From: Prochlorococcus marinus str. AS9601
GTDB lineage: Bacteria > Cyanobacteriota > Cyanobacteriia > PCC-6307 > Cyanobiaceae
NCBI RefSeq assembly: GCF_000015645.1
Contig: NC_008816.1
Span: 1,605,887 to 1,669,886, forward strand
Length of the DNA: 64,000 bases
Direction: 5' to 3'
Within the stretch, counting starts at the first letter, position 1. Every line of letters begins with the position of its first letter. Shown here one piece after another: positions 1 to 8,747 of this stretch. The position numbers and the translations under genes are program-made. The notes beneath the pieces were generated by a model. That model searched no databases and had not been told where the DNA came from. It was given only the letters and a program-made list of their open reading frames with translations.

Positions 1-427
1 AATTTTTAGGGTAGGCAACAGTCGTATCAAATCCCTTATCTCTTAGTTTCTCTGATTGTTTTTTTGCCGATTCATAGCTAGCAAAAGGACCAAAAACAAT
101 TCTTTCAATTGTTTTTGGATTTTTAACAGGAATATCCGCCCAGGTAATATTTATCTGTTTTGATTTATGCTTAATACCGTTGGACGATATCAAGTTTACA
201 AAACCTTTATTAGTTGTAAAGTTTATATTCTTTTTCTCCGAAAAACTATCATTCTCCCCACCTAAATATTGCTTTAAACCAATTAAAAATTTTCCTTTTT
301 TAATTTCATTATGGAGTTCAACCTTTAGCAATTCTTCTCCTTTTGCATTTGAAATAAATTTAGTGTTTATTACTAAAAGAGAAATACAACCTAAAAATAA
401 GTTTAAAAAGGCAAATTTAAGTTTCAT
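1..427 (-). CDS. SpoIID/LytB-like secreted protein, N-terminal part (cut by window edge)
   Basis: The reverse strand encodes an open frame from the ATG at 427 that runs off the window start, giving 142 codons. The first ~30 residues form a signal peptide (basic start, hydrophobic stretch, then SNA-KGEE as a likely cleavage site). Next comes a segment with FLIGLKQYLGG, as in cyanobacterial SpoIID/LytB proteins. Around residues 112-140 there is a SPOR-like stretch (RIVFGPFASYESAKKQ). The family takes part in peptidoglycan remodelling; in non-sporulating cyanobacteria its exact role is unclear. It is divergent from rpmI, with 91 bp between the starts. The catalytic part is outside the window, so the family call rests on the N-terminus only. 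Confidence 0.6.
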   Translation of the reverse strand, partial: MKLKFAFLNLFLGCISLLVINTKFISNAKGEELLKVELHNEIKKGKFLIGLKQYLGGENDSFSEKKNINFTTNKGFVNLISSNGIKHKSKQINITWADIPVKNPKTIERIVFGPFASYESAKKQSEKLRDKGFDTTVAYPKN

Positions 428-518
428 AAATTAGAACTTTCCTTATCAATTAAAAACTTTAATTTGCACCAATGCGTATAAAGGTTTAGATTATCCTAAT
501 TAAACACATTTGACTTAA

Positions 519-716
519 ATGTCTAAACTAAAAACTCGTAAATCAGCTGCCAAAAGATTTAAAGCTACTGCGACGGGTAAATTCATGAGAAGAAGAGCTT
601 TCCATAATCATTTACTTGATCATAAAAGCTCAAAATTAAAAAGACATCTATCAACAAAAGCCGTAGTTGATGAAAGAGATGCTGATAATGTAAGATTAAT
701 GATTCCATACGCATAA
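519..716 (+). CDS. rpmI: 50S ribosomal protein L35
   Basis: A 65-residue, very basic protein starting [21 protein letters not shown], the hallmark of bL35. It has the normal length and the usual cluster of Lys/Arg residues that contact 23S rRNA. It is followed 28 bp later by rplT, the standard L35-L20 pair. infC, which precedes the pair in many bacteria, is not next to it here; the upstream neighbour is a divergent SpoIID-like gene, so the pair must have its own promoter in the 428-518 gap. I see no clear Shine-Dalgarno sequence before the ATG. Confidence 0.97.
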
Positions 717-744
717 ATCTTTAACCAATTTTTATTAGATATTC

Positions 745-1092
745 ATGGCACGGGTAAAAAGAGGCAACATAGCCAGAAAAAGAAGAAACAAAATCTTAAA
801 TCTTGCAAAAGGTTTTAGAGGCGGCAACAAAAATCTTTTCAGAACCGCAAACCAAAGAGTGATGAAAGCTCTTTGTAATGCTTATAGGGATAGAAGAAGA
901 AGAAAAAGAGATTTTAGAAGACTTTGGATTTCTAGAATTAACGCATCTGCGAGGATAAATGGAACAAATTATAGCAAGTTAATAAATGGGATGAAAAATG
1001 CAGATATTATCATTAACAGAAAAATGCTTGCTCAATTAGCCATAACCGATCCTAAGTGTTTTGAAAAAATTGTTTCTTCCGTAAGTCAGTAG
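745..1092 (+). CDS. rplT: 50S ribosomal protein L20
   Basis: A 115-residue basic protein starting [18 protein letters not shown], with the conserved long N-terminal arm ([23 protein letters not shown]) and the globular C-terminus ending in [11 protein letters not shown]. It is an early assembly protein of the 50S subunit. It is co-directional with rpmI and probably co-transcribed. In other bacteria L20 represses its own operon through a leader RNA; no such leader is recognisable in the short upstream gap. Confidence 0.97.
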   Translation: MARVKRGNIARKRRNKILNLAKGFRGGNKNLFRTANQRVMKALCNAYRDRRRRKRDFRRLWISRINASARINGTNYSKLINGMKNADIIINRKMLAQLAITDPKCFEKIVSSVSQ

Positions 1093-1127
1093 AAAAAAGA
1101 ATATAATTAAGAAAATAATTATAAATA

Positions 1128-1685
1128 ATGGAAATATCTTCCTTTCAATCTTATTTAATAATTCTTTTTGTTGTATTAATAATAATTTCTATCTTTGTAT
1201 TCAGACAATTTCTAAAAACCAGGAGTGAAGAATTAAATTTAGTCAAATTCGAGCAGAAAGGTTTAGATTCTCTCACTCAAGCTACAGAATTATATGAATT
1301 TGGGTCTATTCAAATAAAAAAAAGATTATATCCTGAAGCTACTAAAACTTTTTTAAAAGCAATTGAAAATTATGAAAATGAACCTGATGAAGCCAAAGCG
1401 ATAATAAATAATGCTTTAGGATTTTCTTATGCTGCTCAAAATGAATTTAAGAAAGCAATTAAACACTATAAATCTGCAATAAAATCACTTCCAGAATATC
1501 CTATAGCCCTAAATAACCTCGCATCAGCACAACAGCGTTTACTTGAGTACGACTTGGCATATGAAACTTATCAAAAAGTTTTGGTGATAGATCCAAAAAA
1601 CAAAACAGCAATAAAAAAAAGTAAGGAATTAGAAAAAAGAAACAATTATGAACCTTATAAAGGTATTAAGGATAAGGGATTCTAA
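1128..1685 (+). CDS. Membrane-anchored TPR protein
   Basis: 185 residues. A single hydrophobic helix spans about residues 8-27 ([17 protein letters not shown]), followed by tetratricopeptide repeats from about residue 50 to 165. Typical TPR positions are visible in [22 protein letters not shown] and in the repeat after [15 protein letters not shown]. The most likely topology is an N-terminal anchor with the TPR domain in the cytoplasm, where it would act as a protein-binding scaffold. The gene lies between rplT and thiG, with only 2 bp before the thiG ATG, so it is probably translated from the same transcript as thiG. No specific partner can be named. Confidence 0.8.
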   Translation: MEISSFQSYLIILFVVLIIISIFVFRQFLKTRSEELNLVKFEQKGLDSLTQATELYEFGSIQIKKRLYPEATKTFLKAIENYENEPDEAKAIINNALGFSYAAQNEFKKAIKHYKSAIKSLPEYPIALNNLASAQQRLLEYDLAYETYQKVLVIDPKNKTAIKKSKELEKRNNYEPYKGIKDKGF

Positions 1686-1687
1686 AT

Positions 1688-2482
1688 ATGGAAAATTATT
1701 CTTCTTTACTAATTGGTGGAAAACAATTTTCCAGTAGATTAATGGTTGGTACTGGCAAATACAAATCTACTCAAGATATGGTGGCAAGTTTGTCAAATTC
1801 TGAAACGGAAATTATAACCGTCGCTGTTAGAAGAATTAAAAATGATCAGACCGGAGAAAATTTACTCGAAAAGATCAACTGGGAAAAATACTGGATGCTT
1901 CCTAATACAGCTGGTTGTGTTAATTCCGATGAGGCAGTCAGAATAGCAATTTTAGGTAGAGAACTTGCAAAATTATCTGGTCAAGAAGAAAATAATTTTG
2001 TGAAGTTAGAAGTTATTCCTGACAAAAAGTATTTGCTACCAGATCCAATAGAAACTCTTAAAGCAGCCGAAATTTTAATTAAAAAAGGTTTCGCTGTACT
2101 ACCTTATATCAATGCAGATCCCATTCTTGCAAAAAGACTAGAAGAAATAGGTTGTGCAACTGTAATGCCATTGGGCTCTCCCATAGGCTCCGGGCAAGGT
2201 TTGTTAAATTTATCAAATATAAGGATTATTATTGAGAATTCAAAAGTGCCAGTAATAATTGACGCAGGAATTGGGGTACCTAGTGAAGCTTCTCAAGCTA
2301 TGGAAATTGGAGCTGATGGTGTTTTAATCAATAGTGCAATAGCACAAGCTGCAAATCCTCCTCTAATGGCTCAAGCGATAAATTATAGTGTGAAAGCTGG
2401 CAGGCAAGCTTTTCTGGCAGGAAGAATTAAAAAACAAGACTTTGCAGTAGCAAGTTCGCCGGAAAAAAATATATCTATCTAA
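1688..2482 (+). CDS. thiG: Thiazole synthase ThiG
   Basis: 264 residues, the usual ThiG length. The enzyme forms the thiazole phosphate of thiamine from deoxyxylulose phosphate, dehydroglycine and ThiS thiocarboxylate. The Schiff-base lysine is Lys106 in [10 protein letters not shown]. The phosphate-binding end of the TIM barrel is seen in [13 protein letters not shown] and in [31 protein letters not shown]. The start ATG is 2 bp after the TPR gene. Many cyanobacteria carry ThiO fused to ThiG; this protein has only the ThiG part. A separate oxidase gene at 46411 could supply the ThiO activity. No TPP riboswitch is visible upstream, since the preceding gene abuts it. Confidence 0.95.
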   Translation: MENYSSLLIGGKQFSSRLMVGTGKYKSTQDMVASLSNSETEIITVAVRRIKNDQTGENLLEKINWEKYWMLPNTAGCVNSDEAVRIAILGRELAKLSGQEENNFVKLEVIPDKKYLLPDPIETLKAAEILIKKGFAVLPYINADPILAKRLEEIGCATVMPLGSPIGSGQGLLNLSNIRIIIENSKVPVIIDAGIGVPSEASQAMEIGADGVLINSAIAQAANPPLMAQAINYSVKAGRQAFLAGRIKKQDFAVASSPEKNISI

Positions 2483-2499
2483 TTCTCTAAATTGAGAAA

Positions 2500-2569
2500 A
2501 GTTTCAAAAGAAAGTAAAAATTTATTATTTGCTTTTATTTATCCTATTTAAGAAAGAAGATTTGAAACT
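2500..2569. repeat. Inverted repeat in the thiG-sqdB gap
   Basis: AGTTTCAAA at 2500-2508 is matched by its exact reverse complement TTTGAAACT at 2561-2569, 52 bases apart. A small hairpin (TTCTC...GAGAA, 2483-2498) directly follows the thiG stop. The gap is AT-rich and otherwise featureless. The repeat may pair in RNA or bind a protein; 9-bp matches also arise by chance in AT-rich DNA. Confidence 0.35.
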
Positions 2570-2653
2570 ATTTACAATGTTTTTTCGCAAAGTGGAAGCA
2601 CGCTGTAGTAATTTAATAAATATATTATGAATCTTTTAATTCTGGAGTTCTGA

Positions 2654-3847
2654 GTGAAAGTTATTGTTCTAGGTGGAGATGGTTTTTGCGGTTGGCCTTG
2701 TGCGGTGAATTTAGCAGAGCAAAATCATGATGTAATTATTGTCGACAATTTAAGTCGTAGAAAAATTGATATTGATCTAGAGGTAGAATCTTTAACTCCA
2801 ATTTCTTCCATAACAGAACGACTTTCTGCATGGGAAGAGACTGGAGGCAAGCCTATGAGATTTCTTAACATGGATATCTCTAAGCAATATCAAAAATTAC
2901 TCAATTTGCTCATTGATGAAAAACCAGATTCCGTGATCCATTTTGCAGAACAAAGAGCAGCACCATACTCGATGAAATCGAGTTTTACCAAAAGATATAC
3001 AGTAGATAATAATGTTAATGGCACCCACAACTTGCTTGCTGCGATAGTAGAGAGTAATTTAGATATTCATGTTGTTCATTTAGGAACAATGGGAGTCTAC
3101 GGATATGGATCACATAGAGGTGCAACAATTCCAGAAGGTTATCTAAAAGTTGAAGTTCCACAACCTGATGGAAGCCGCTTTGAAGAAGAAATATTACACC
3201 CTGCAAGCCCAGGTAGTGTCTACCACATGACTAAAACTTTAGATCAATTATTATTTCTTTACTACAACAAAAATGATCTTGTAAGGATCACTGATCTACA
3301 CCAAGGCATTGTTTGGGGAACAAATACAGAAGCAACTTTAAAAGATCCTAGATTGACAAACAGATTTGACTATGACGGAGATTATGGAACTGTTTTAAAC
3401 AGATTTCTAATGCAAGCTGCAATTGGATATCCATTAAGTGTTCATGGGACAGGAGGGCAAACAAGAGCATTTATACATATAAAAGACTCTGTCAAATGCG
3501 TACAACTTGCTCTTGAAAATCCTCCAAAATCTGGAGAAAGAGTCAAAATCTTTAATCAAATGACTGAGAGTCATCAAGTTGGAGAACTAGCTAAAAAAGT
3601 TGCTTCTCTAACTGGAGCTGAAATCAATTATTTACCAAATCCAAGGAATGAAGCAGTAGAAAATGATCTAATTGTTGATAATAAATGCTTTATAGAATTA
3701 GGTTTAAACCCAACTACTCTTGATAATGGCTTATTAGAAGAAGTTGTTGAAGTTGCTAAAAAATACTCCAATAGATGTGATCTTAATCGCATACCTTGTG
3801 TTTCATCCTGGACAAAAAAACAAGCTGAGGCTATTAAGACTAATTAA
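2654..3847 (+). CDS. sqdB: UDP-sulfoquinovose synthase SqdB
   Basis: 397 residues of the extended short-chain dehydrogenase family. It converts UDP-glucose plus sulfite into UDP-sulfoquinovose, the head-group donor for the thylakoid lipid SQDG. The NAD-binding motif is GGDGFCG (residues 7-13). The catalytic residues are Thr145 (HLGTMGVYG) and the Tyr190-x3-Lys194 pair (SVYHMTK). The C-terminus has the family segment RNEAVENDLIV. The start is GTG at 2654; no in-frame ATG gives a complete NAD motif. sqdX follows after 26 bp. SQDG replaces phospholipid in phosphate-poor ocean cyanobacteria. Confidence 0.95.
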   Translation: MKVIVLGGDGFCGWPCAVNLAEQNHDVIIVDNLSRRKIDIDLEVESLTPISSITERLSAWEETGGKPMRFLNMDISKQYQKLLNLLIDEKPDSVIHFAEQRAAPYSMKSSFTKRYTVDNNVNGTHNLLAAIVESNLDIHVVHLGTMGVYGYGSHRGATIPEGYLKVEVPQPDGSRFEEEILHPASPGSVYHMTKTLDQLLFLYYNKNDLVRITDLHQGIVWGTNTEATLKDPRLTNRFDYDGDYGTVLNRFLMQAAIGYPLSVHGTGGQTRAFIHIKDSVKCVQLALENPPKSGERVKIFNQMTESHQVGELAKKVASLTGAEINYLPNPRNEAVENDLIVDNKCFIELGLNPTTLDNGLLEEVVEVAKKYSNRCDLNRIPCVSSWTKKQAEAIKTN

Positions 3848-3873
3848 AATTTTGAAATAGTTATCTTAAGAAA

Positions 3874-5007
3874 GTGAAAATTGCATTGTTTACTGAAACT
3901 TTTTTACCTAAAGTTGACGGCATAGTCACAAGACTGACTAAAACAATTGAATTTTTAATAAAAAATGGTGATGAAGTTATAATTTTTTGTCCAGAGGGGT
4001 GTCCAGAATCATATATGGGAGCAACTGTAGTGGGAGTTGCTGCAATGCCATTACCCTTATATCCAGAGTTGAAGCTTGGCTTACCAGGCCCTGCAGTCTC
4101 AGATAAGTTAGAAAAATTTAACCCAGATTTAATACATGTTGTTAATCCAGCTGTACTTGGCTTAGGTGGCATATGGTTGGCGAAAACTAATAATATTCCT
4201 TTAATTGCTAGCTACCATACTCATCTTCCGAAATATCTGGAACATTACGGTATGGGTATGCTAGAGCCACTTTTGTGGGAATTACTTAAAGCAGCTCATA
4301 ATCAAGCATTGTTAAATTTGTGTACTTCCACCGCTATGGTCAATGAATTAAAAGATAAAGGTATTCAAAGGACTGCTCTTTGGCAAAGAGGAGTAGATAC
4401 TTACAGTTTCAGACCAGATTTAAGAAATGAGAAAATGAGAGATAAATTATTTGGAAAATATAAAGATGCTAATTATTTATTGATTTATGTAGGAAGATTA
4501 TCCGCAGAAAAACAAATTGAGAGAATTAAACCAGTCTTAGAAAGTATCCCTAATGCTTGTCTAGCACTTGTAGGCGACGGACCGTATAGAAACCAACTTG
4601 AAAAAATCTTCGAAAATACCAAGACTAATTTCATAGGATATTTATCTGGTAATGAACTTGCTAGCGCCTATGCCTCTGGAGATATATTTTTATTTCCCTC
4701 TAGTACAGAAACACTTGGTTTAGTTTTACTCGAAGCAATGGCCGCAGGATGTCCAGTTATCGGAGCCAACAAGGGGGGAATTCCAGATATAATTAGCGAT
4801 GGGATAAATGGTTGTTTATATGATCCAGATGAAAAAGATAATGGGGTACAAAGTTTGATTGAAGCAACAAAAAAAATTCTAGAGAATGAAGATAAAAGAG
4901 AAATTATGAGAAAAGAGGCGCGAAACGAAGCAGAAAAATGGGATTGGAATCAAGCAACGTTACAACTGCAAAATTATTATTCAGAAACGCTCAAAGAAAT
5001 AGATTAA
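3874..5007 (+). CDS. sqdX: Sulfoquinovosyl transferase SqdX (SQDG synthase)
   Basis: 377 residues of GT-B glycosyltransferase family 4. It transfers sulfoquinovose from UDP-sulfoquinovose to diacylglycerol at the membrane. Visible features are the N-terminal ALFTETFLPKVDGIVTR, the HTHLP segment near residue 115, the donor-site GRLSAEKQ near 207, and the E-x7-E pair Glu279/Glu287 in SSTETLGLVLLEAMAAG. The start is GTG at 3874, like its partner sqdB. Position right after sqdB makes the SQDG role much more likely than another mannosyl- or glucosyltransferase of the same family. The end converges with a small minus-strand gene 15 bp away. Confidence 0.92.
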   Translation: MKIALFTETFLPKVDGIVTRLTKTIEFLIKNGDEVIIFCPEGCPESYMGATVVGVAAMPLPLYPELKLGLPGPAVSDKLEKFNPDLIHVVNPAVLGLGGIWLAKTNNIPLIASYHTHLPKYLEHYGMGMLEPLLWELLKAAHNQALLNLCTSTAMVNELKDKGIQRTALWQRGVDTYSFRPDLRNEKMRDKLFGKYKDANYLLIYVGRLSAEKQIERIKPVLESIPNACLALVGDGPYRNQLEKIFENTKTNFIGYLSGNELASAYASGDIFLFPSSTETLGLVLLEAMAAGCPVIGANKGGIPDIISDGINGCLYDPDEKDNGVQSLIEATKKILENEDKREIMRKEARNEAEKWDWNQATLQLQNYYSETLKEID

Positions 5008-5022
5008 ATTTGATCTAATTTA

Positions 5023-5271
5023 TTATGCGACGTGTGGGGGCGTAGGATTGCTATATGAACTTAAAGGAAGTATTAGAGTAGCTATATTTTGATTCTTTTC
5101 AGGCCTTTTTTTCTTTGAGAATTTTTTCCCAAAAGGTACTCTTATAACATTAGTCCCCTCAATAGAACAAATATTTGAGTTATCTCCAGAAAAATTATTT
5201 ACAAAATTTGGTAAGTTGACGTTTTTAACTGGCAGTCGCTTAACATTACCAGATTTAAAATCTTTGGTCAT
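5023..5271 (-). CDS. Small hypothetical protein
   Basis: 82 residues starting at ATG 5271. I do not recognise a family. The protein is basic (GKKFSKKKRPEKN in the middle) with a hydrophobic strand IATLILPLSSY near the end and a proline-rich C-terminus. It sits alone between the convergent sqdX gene and gcvP on the same strand, with 129 AT-rich bp separating it from the gcvP stop. No signal peptide or membrane helix is evident. Codon choice looks like that of the neighbours. It is probably a lineage-restricted picocyanobacterial gene, but conservation could not be tested. Confidence 0.45.
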   Translation of the reverse strand: MTKDFKSGNVKRLPVKNVNLPNFVNNFSGDNSNICSIEGTNVIRVPFGKKFSKKKRPEKNQNIATLILPLSSYSNPTPPHVA

Positions 5272-5400
5272 AGCTTCAAATACCCCAAAAAATTTGATGC
5301 TCGAATATTGTAATAAAAAAATTTAAAAAAATTCTATAAGAAAATATTAAATTTTTATTCAAATTGATAATAACTAAGTATGTATAGGGACGCTAGTCCT

Positions 5401-8310
5401 TTAAGCACATTTTTTTTCTTCTAAAGTCTCATCTTGATTTACATTGCAAGAACAAATTAAATTGCGATCGCCATATGCATTATTGATCCTAGAAACTGAA
5501 GACCAAAACTTAATAGTTGTTGGAGTTTTATAAGGGAAAGAAGCCTTTTCTTTTGAATAAGGATATTGCCAATTATCAGCAATTAACTCTTTCAACGTAT
5601 GGGGAGAATTGCTTATTACATTATTATTTTTTAATTCATAATTATTTTCTATTTCACTGATTTCTTCTCCAATCAATAGCATAGCCTCACAAAATCTATC
5701 TACTTCTGCCAAACTTTCACTTTCAGTAGGCTCTATCATTATGGTTTCTGGCACAGGCCAACTAATAGTTGGGGCATGAAAACTATAATCAATTAATCGT
5801 TTAGCTAAATCATTGACACTCAATCCAGTTTTGGATTTTAAATCTCTAAAATCTAAAATACATTCATGTGCGACAAAATTATTTTTTCCTTTATAAAGAA
5901 TCTTGAATTTATGTTTTAAGGAATGCGCAATATAATTTGCAGATAAAATTGCGTGCGAAGTTGCTTTCCTTAACCCACTAAGACCTGCCATTTTTATATA
6001 CATCCAACTTATTGGAAGGATACTTGCACTCCCATGCTTGGCAGAAGATACGAAATTTAAACTATTAGATAAATTATTATCCATTAAAGAATGAGTAGGA
6101 AGGTACGGGCTTAAAGTTTCTGATGCAGCAACTGGACCTACTCCTGGACCACCACCTCCATGCGGAATGCAGAATGTTTTATGTAAGTTCAAATGACAAA
6201 CATCAACCCCATAGTTTCCAGGTTTGCATAATCCAACCTGAGCGTTCAAATTTGCTCCATCTAAATAGACAAATCCTCCCACAGAATGAATTAAATCACA
6301 TATCTTTCTGATTTGTAATTCAAAAACTCCATGAGTAGAGGGATAAGTCAACATAAGAGCCCCTATTTGGTTATCAAATTTCTTGACCTTAATTGACAAA
6401 TCTTGATAATCAATATTTCCTTCGTCATCACATTCAACAGTTAACACGTCAAAACCTGCCATAACTGCACTAGCAGGATTTGTTCCATGAGCACTTTTTG
6501 GAATTAAACATTTTTTTCTTAACAGTTCACCTCTTGATTCAAAATAAGAATTAATTGCCAATAAACCTGCAAACTCTCCTTGAGAGCCTGCATTTGGTTG
6601 AAAAGAAACTGATTTTAAACCAACAATCTCACTTATCCATTTTTCTAGGTCAGATATAATTTTTGAATAGCCTTTAGTTTGATCTAGTGGGGAAAAAGGA
6701 TGCATGGAAGATAAATTAGCCCAAGAGACTGGATTTAACTCTGCTGCAGAATTTAACTTCATGGTACAGCTTCCCAATGGCATCATCCCATCTACCAAAG
6801 AAAAATCTTTTTCTGCAAGTCGGAATATATATCTCATTAATTCAGTTTCACTTTGATAATTTGTGAATATATCTTGCTGCATCCATTCACTGGATCTCAA
6901 AGCTAAACTTTCAAGATGAAATTCTTTATCAAATTTTATATGCTCTAAATCATCTTCTTTTTCTAAAAGGTTTGCTATGAAAGTCAAAATATCTTTTATT
7001 TCTTTTTCATTACTAAGCTCATCTAAAGAGATCCCAAAGCCAGTTGAATTTTCAATAGTTGATCCCAACGGCAAAATTCTTAAGTTGTAGCCATTTTTTA
7101 AAGCTTCATTATGGATCCTCTGGGAGTGCTCAGAATAAACATCAACACTATCAAATCTTATCCCATCAGGAATATCAAAACCTAAAGCAGCTAAACTTGA
7201 TTCTAAATTTATTCTCAACTCAACTAATCTCTTAGCAATTTGCGTTAATCCAGAGGGTCCATGATAAATAGCATAAAAAGAAGAAATTATGGCTAATAAA
7301 GATTGAGCAGTACAAATATTACTGGTGGCCTTTTCCCTTCTAATATGTTGCTCTCTTGTTTGCAATGCTAGTCTTAGAGATTTTTCTCCATTTTTAGAGA
7401 GAGTTTGCCCAACAATTCTTCCGGGTATCAGCCTTTTATATTGCTCGCTACAAGCAAAATATGCTGCATGGGGACCGCCAAAACCCATTGGTACACCAAA
7501 TCTTTGCATACTACCCACTGCTACATCAACACCAAATTCAGAAATTGGTTTAATCAAAACTTGTGCTAGTGGATCAATACATGCCGTAACAATAATTTCT
7601 GATCGATGTGCTTGGGATATTAAGAATGTGGGATCATATAATTGACCATTTTTACCAGGTAATTGCAACAGCATTCCAAAAACATCATCATGATTAGGAA
7701 GGTTGCTTTGAGTAAAGCGTTTTAAAGATATTCCCAAAGGTTTTGCTCTGGTTTGTAGAACATTAAAAGTATGATCAAAAACATTTGACTCCACTAAGTA
7801 AACTTTTGAAGATTTATTTTTTCTTGCCGAAAAACTCATGGCCATGGATTCTGCTGCAGCAGTACCCTCATCCAACAAAGATGCATTGGCGACAGGGAAT
7901 CCTGTTAGTTCACAAACAATAGTCTGAAAATTAAATAGAGCTTCTAATCTTCCTTGTGCAATTTCTGCTTGATATGGAGTATAAGACGTGTACCACCTTG
8001 GATTTTCAAGAACATGTCTTTGGATTACTTTAGGCATATGATTGTCATAATAACCAAGACCTATAAGTGATCTCATTTTAGTATTTTTATTCGCAATCTC
8101 TTCTAATTCGTTTAAAGCCTCAATTTCTGAACAACCTTGGGGCAATATTTCTGAAGATTTATCTTTAAGCTGAATATCTTCAGGAATAACTTGATTTATA
8201 AATTGATCAATATTATTAAAACCAAGCTTGTTCAGCATAATTCTTTCGTCATTATCTCCTAACCCAAGATGCCTATCTACAAACAAATCAGACCCAAATT
8301 TAGATGTCAT
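5401..8310 (-). CDS. gcvP: Glycine dehydrogenase (decarboxylating), P protein
   Basis: 969 residues, the full-length fused homodimeric type. P protein decarboxylates glycine with PLP and passes the aminomethyl group to lipoyl-GcvH; in cyanobacteria the system also consumes photorespiratory glycine. The N-terminal half starts with FVDRHLG and has the family segment MRSLIGLGYYDNHMP. The PLP-lysine lies in the C-terminal half in LNLHKTFCIPHGGGGPG, and DGMMPLGSCTMKLN is also conserved. The start is ATG 8310. gcvH lies 45 bp upstream on the same strand; gcvT is separate at 26183. The 45-bp gap is too short for a tandem glycine riboswitch. Confidence 0.97.
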   Translation of the reverse strand: MTSKFGSDLFVDRHLGLGDNDERIMLNKLGFNNIDQFINQVIPEDIQLKDKSSEILPQGCSEIEALNELEEIANKNTKMRSLIGLGYYDNHMPKVIQRHVLENPRWYTSYTPYQAEIAQGRLEALFNFQTIVCELTGFPVANASLLDEGTAAAESMAMSFSARKNKSSKVYLVESNVFDHTFNVLQTRAKPLGISLKRFTQSNLPNHDDVFGMLLQLPGKNGQLYDPTFLISQAHRSEIIVTACIDPLAQVLIKPISEFGVDVAVGSMQRFGVPMGFGGPHAAYFACSEQYKRLIPGRIVGQTLSKNGEKSLRLALQTREQHIRREKATSNICTAQSLLAIISSFYAIYHGPSGLTQIAKRLVELRINLESSLAALGFDIPDGIRFDSVDVYSEHSQRIHNEALKNGYNLRILPLGSTIENSTGFGISLDELSNEKEIKDILTFIANLLEKEDDLEHIKFDKEFHLESLALRSSEWMQQDIFTNYQSETELMRYIFRLAEKDFSLVDGMMPLGSCTMKLNSAAELNPVSWANLSSMHPFSPLDQTKGYSKIISDLEKWISEIVGLKSVSFQPNAGSQGEFAGLLAINSYFESRGELLRKKCLIPKSAHGTNPASAVMAGFDVLTVECDDEGNIDYQDLSIKVKKFDNQIGALMLTYPSTHGVFELQIRKICDLIHSVGGFVYLDGANLNAQVGLCKPGNYGVDVCHLNLHKTFCIPHGGGGPGVGPVAASETLSPYLPTHSLMDNNLSNSLNFVSSAKHGSASILPISWMYIKMAGLSGLRKATSHAILSANYIAHSLKHKFKILYKGKNNFVAHECILDFRDLKSKTGLSVNDLAKRLIDYSFHAPTISWPVPETIMIEPTESESLAEVDRFCEAMLLIGEEISEIENNYELKNNNVISNSPHTLKELIADNWQYPYSKEKASFPYKTPTTIKFWSSVSRINNAYGDRNLICSCNVNQDETLEEKKCA

Positions 8311-8355
8311 ATTAAAATATTTTTCTTTAAAATAGCTCTTTTTAAAAAGTTTGCC

Positions 8356-8745
8356 TTATTTTGGTACAACCTTTGATTGATATTCCTCAGAGGTCATCAA
8401 ATCAGCAATTGATGCTTTTGATTCTGGTTTCAAAATGACTAACCAACCTTCTCCAATCGGATCATTCTGTAAAAGCTCAGGGTTCTCAATAACACTTTCA
8501 TTTACAGATACTATTTCCCCTGAAAAAGGCAAATAGACTTCCTCAACGGCCTTAACTGATTCTATGGTTCCAAAAGTCTCGCCTTTCTCTAAAGTCGCAC
8601 CTTCATCAGCTAATTCAACAAAAACAATATCTCCTAATTGATCTATAGCGAATTCACTAACTCCAATTTTTAATAATCCATTTTCTTCCAAGACATATTC
8701 ATGAGTATCAGCATAGTTGAGGTTGTCTGGAAACTTGTAAGACAT
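8356..8745 (-). CDS. gcvH: Glycine cleavage system H protein
   Basis: 129 residues, the normal size. The lipoylated lysine is Lys65 in GTIESVKAVEEVYLPF, within the hybrid-barrel lipoyl fold. H protein carries the aminomethyl group between GcvP, GcvT and the L protein. The stop TAA at 8356 is 45 bp before the gcvP start, and the ATG at 8745 is 2 bp after the stop of the upstream PLP enzyme, so at least three genes probably share one minus-strand transcript. Confidence 0.97.
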   Translation of the reverse strand: MSYKFPDNLNYADTHEYVLEENGLLKIGVSEFAIDQLGDIVFVELADEGATLEKGETFGTIESVKAVEEVYLPFSGEIVSVNESVIENPELLQNDPIGEGWLVILKPESKASIADLMTSEEYQSKVVPK

Positions 8746-8747
8746 GA

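Noticed and set aside
180..434. Plus-strand frame over the SpoIID-like gene
   Set aside because: It mirrors the real minus-strand gene, which has a signal peptide and family motifs; the plus frame has none.
1686..1687. TPP riboswitch before thiG
   Set aside because: The upstream gene ends 2 bp before thiG, leaving no room for a leader.
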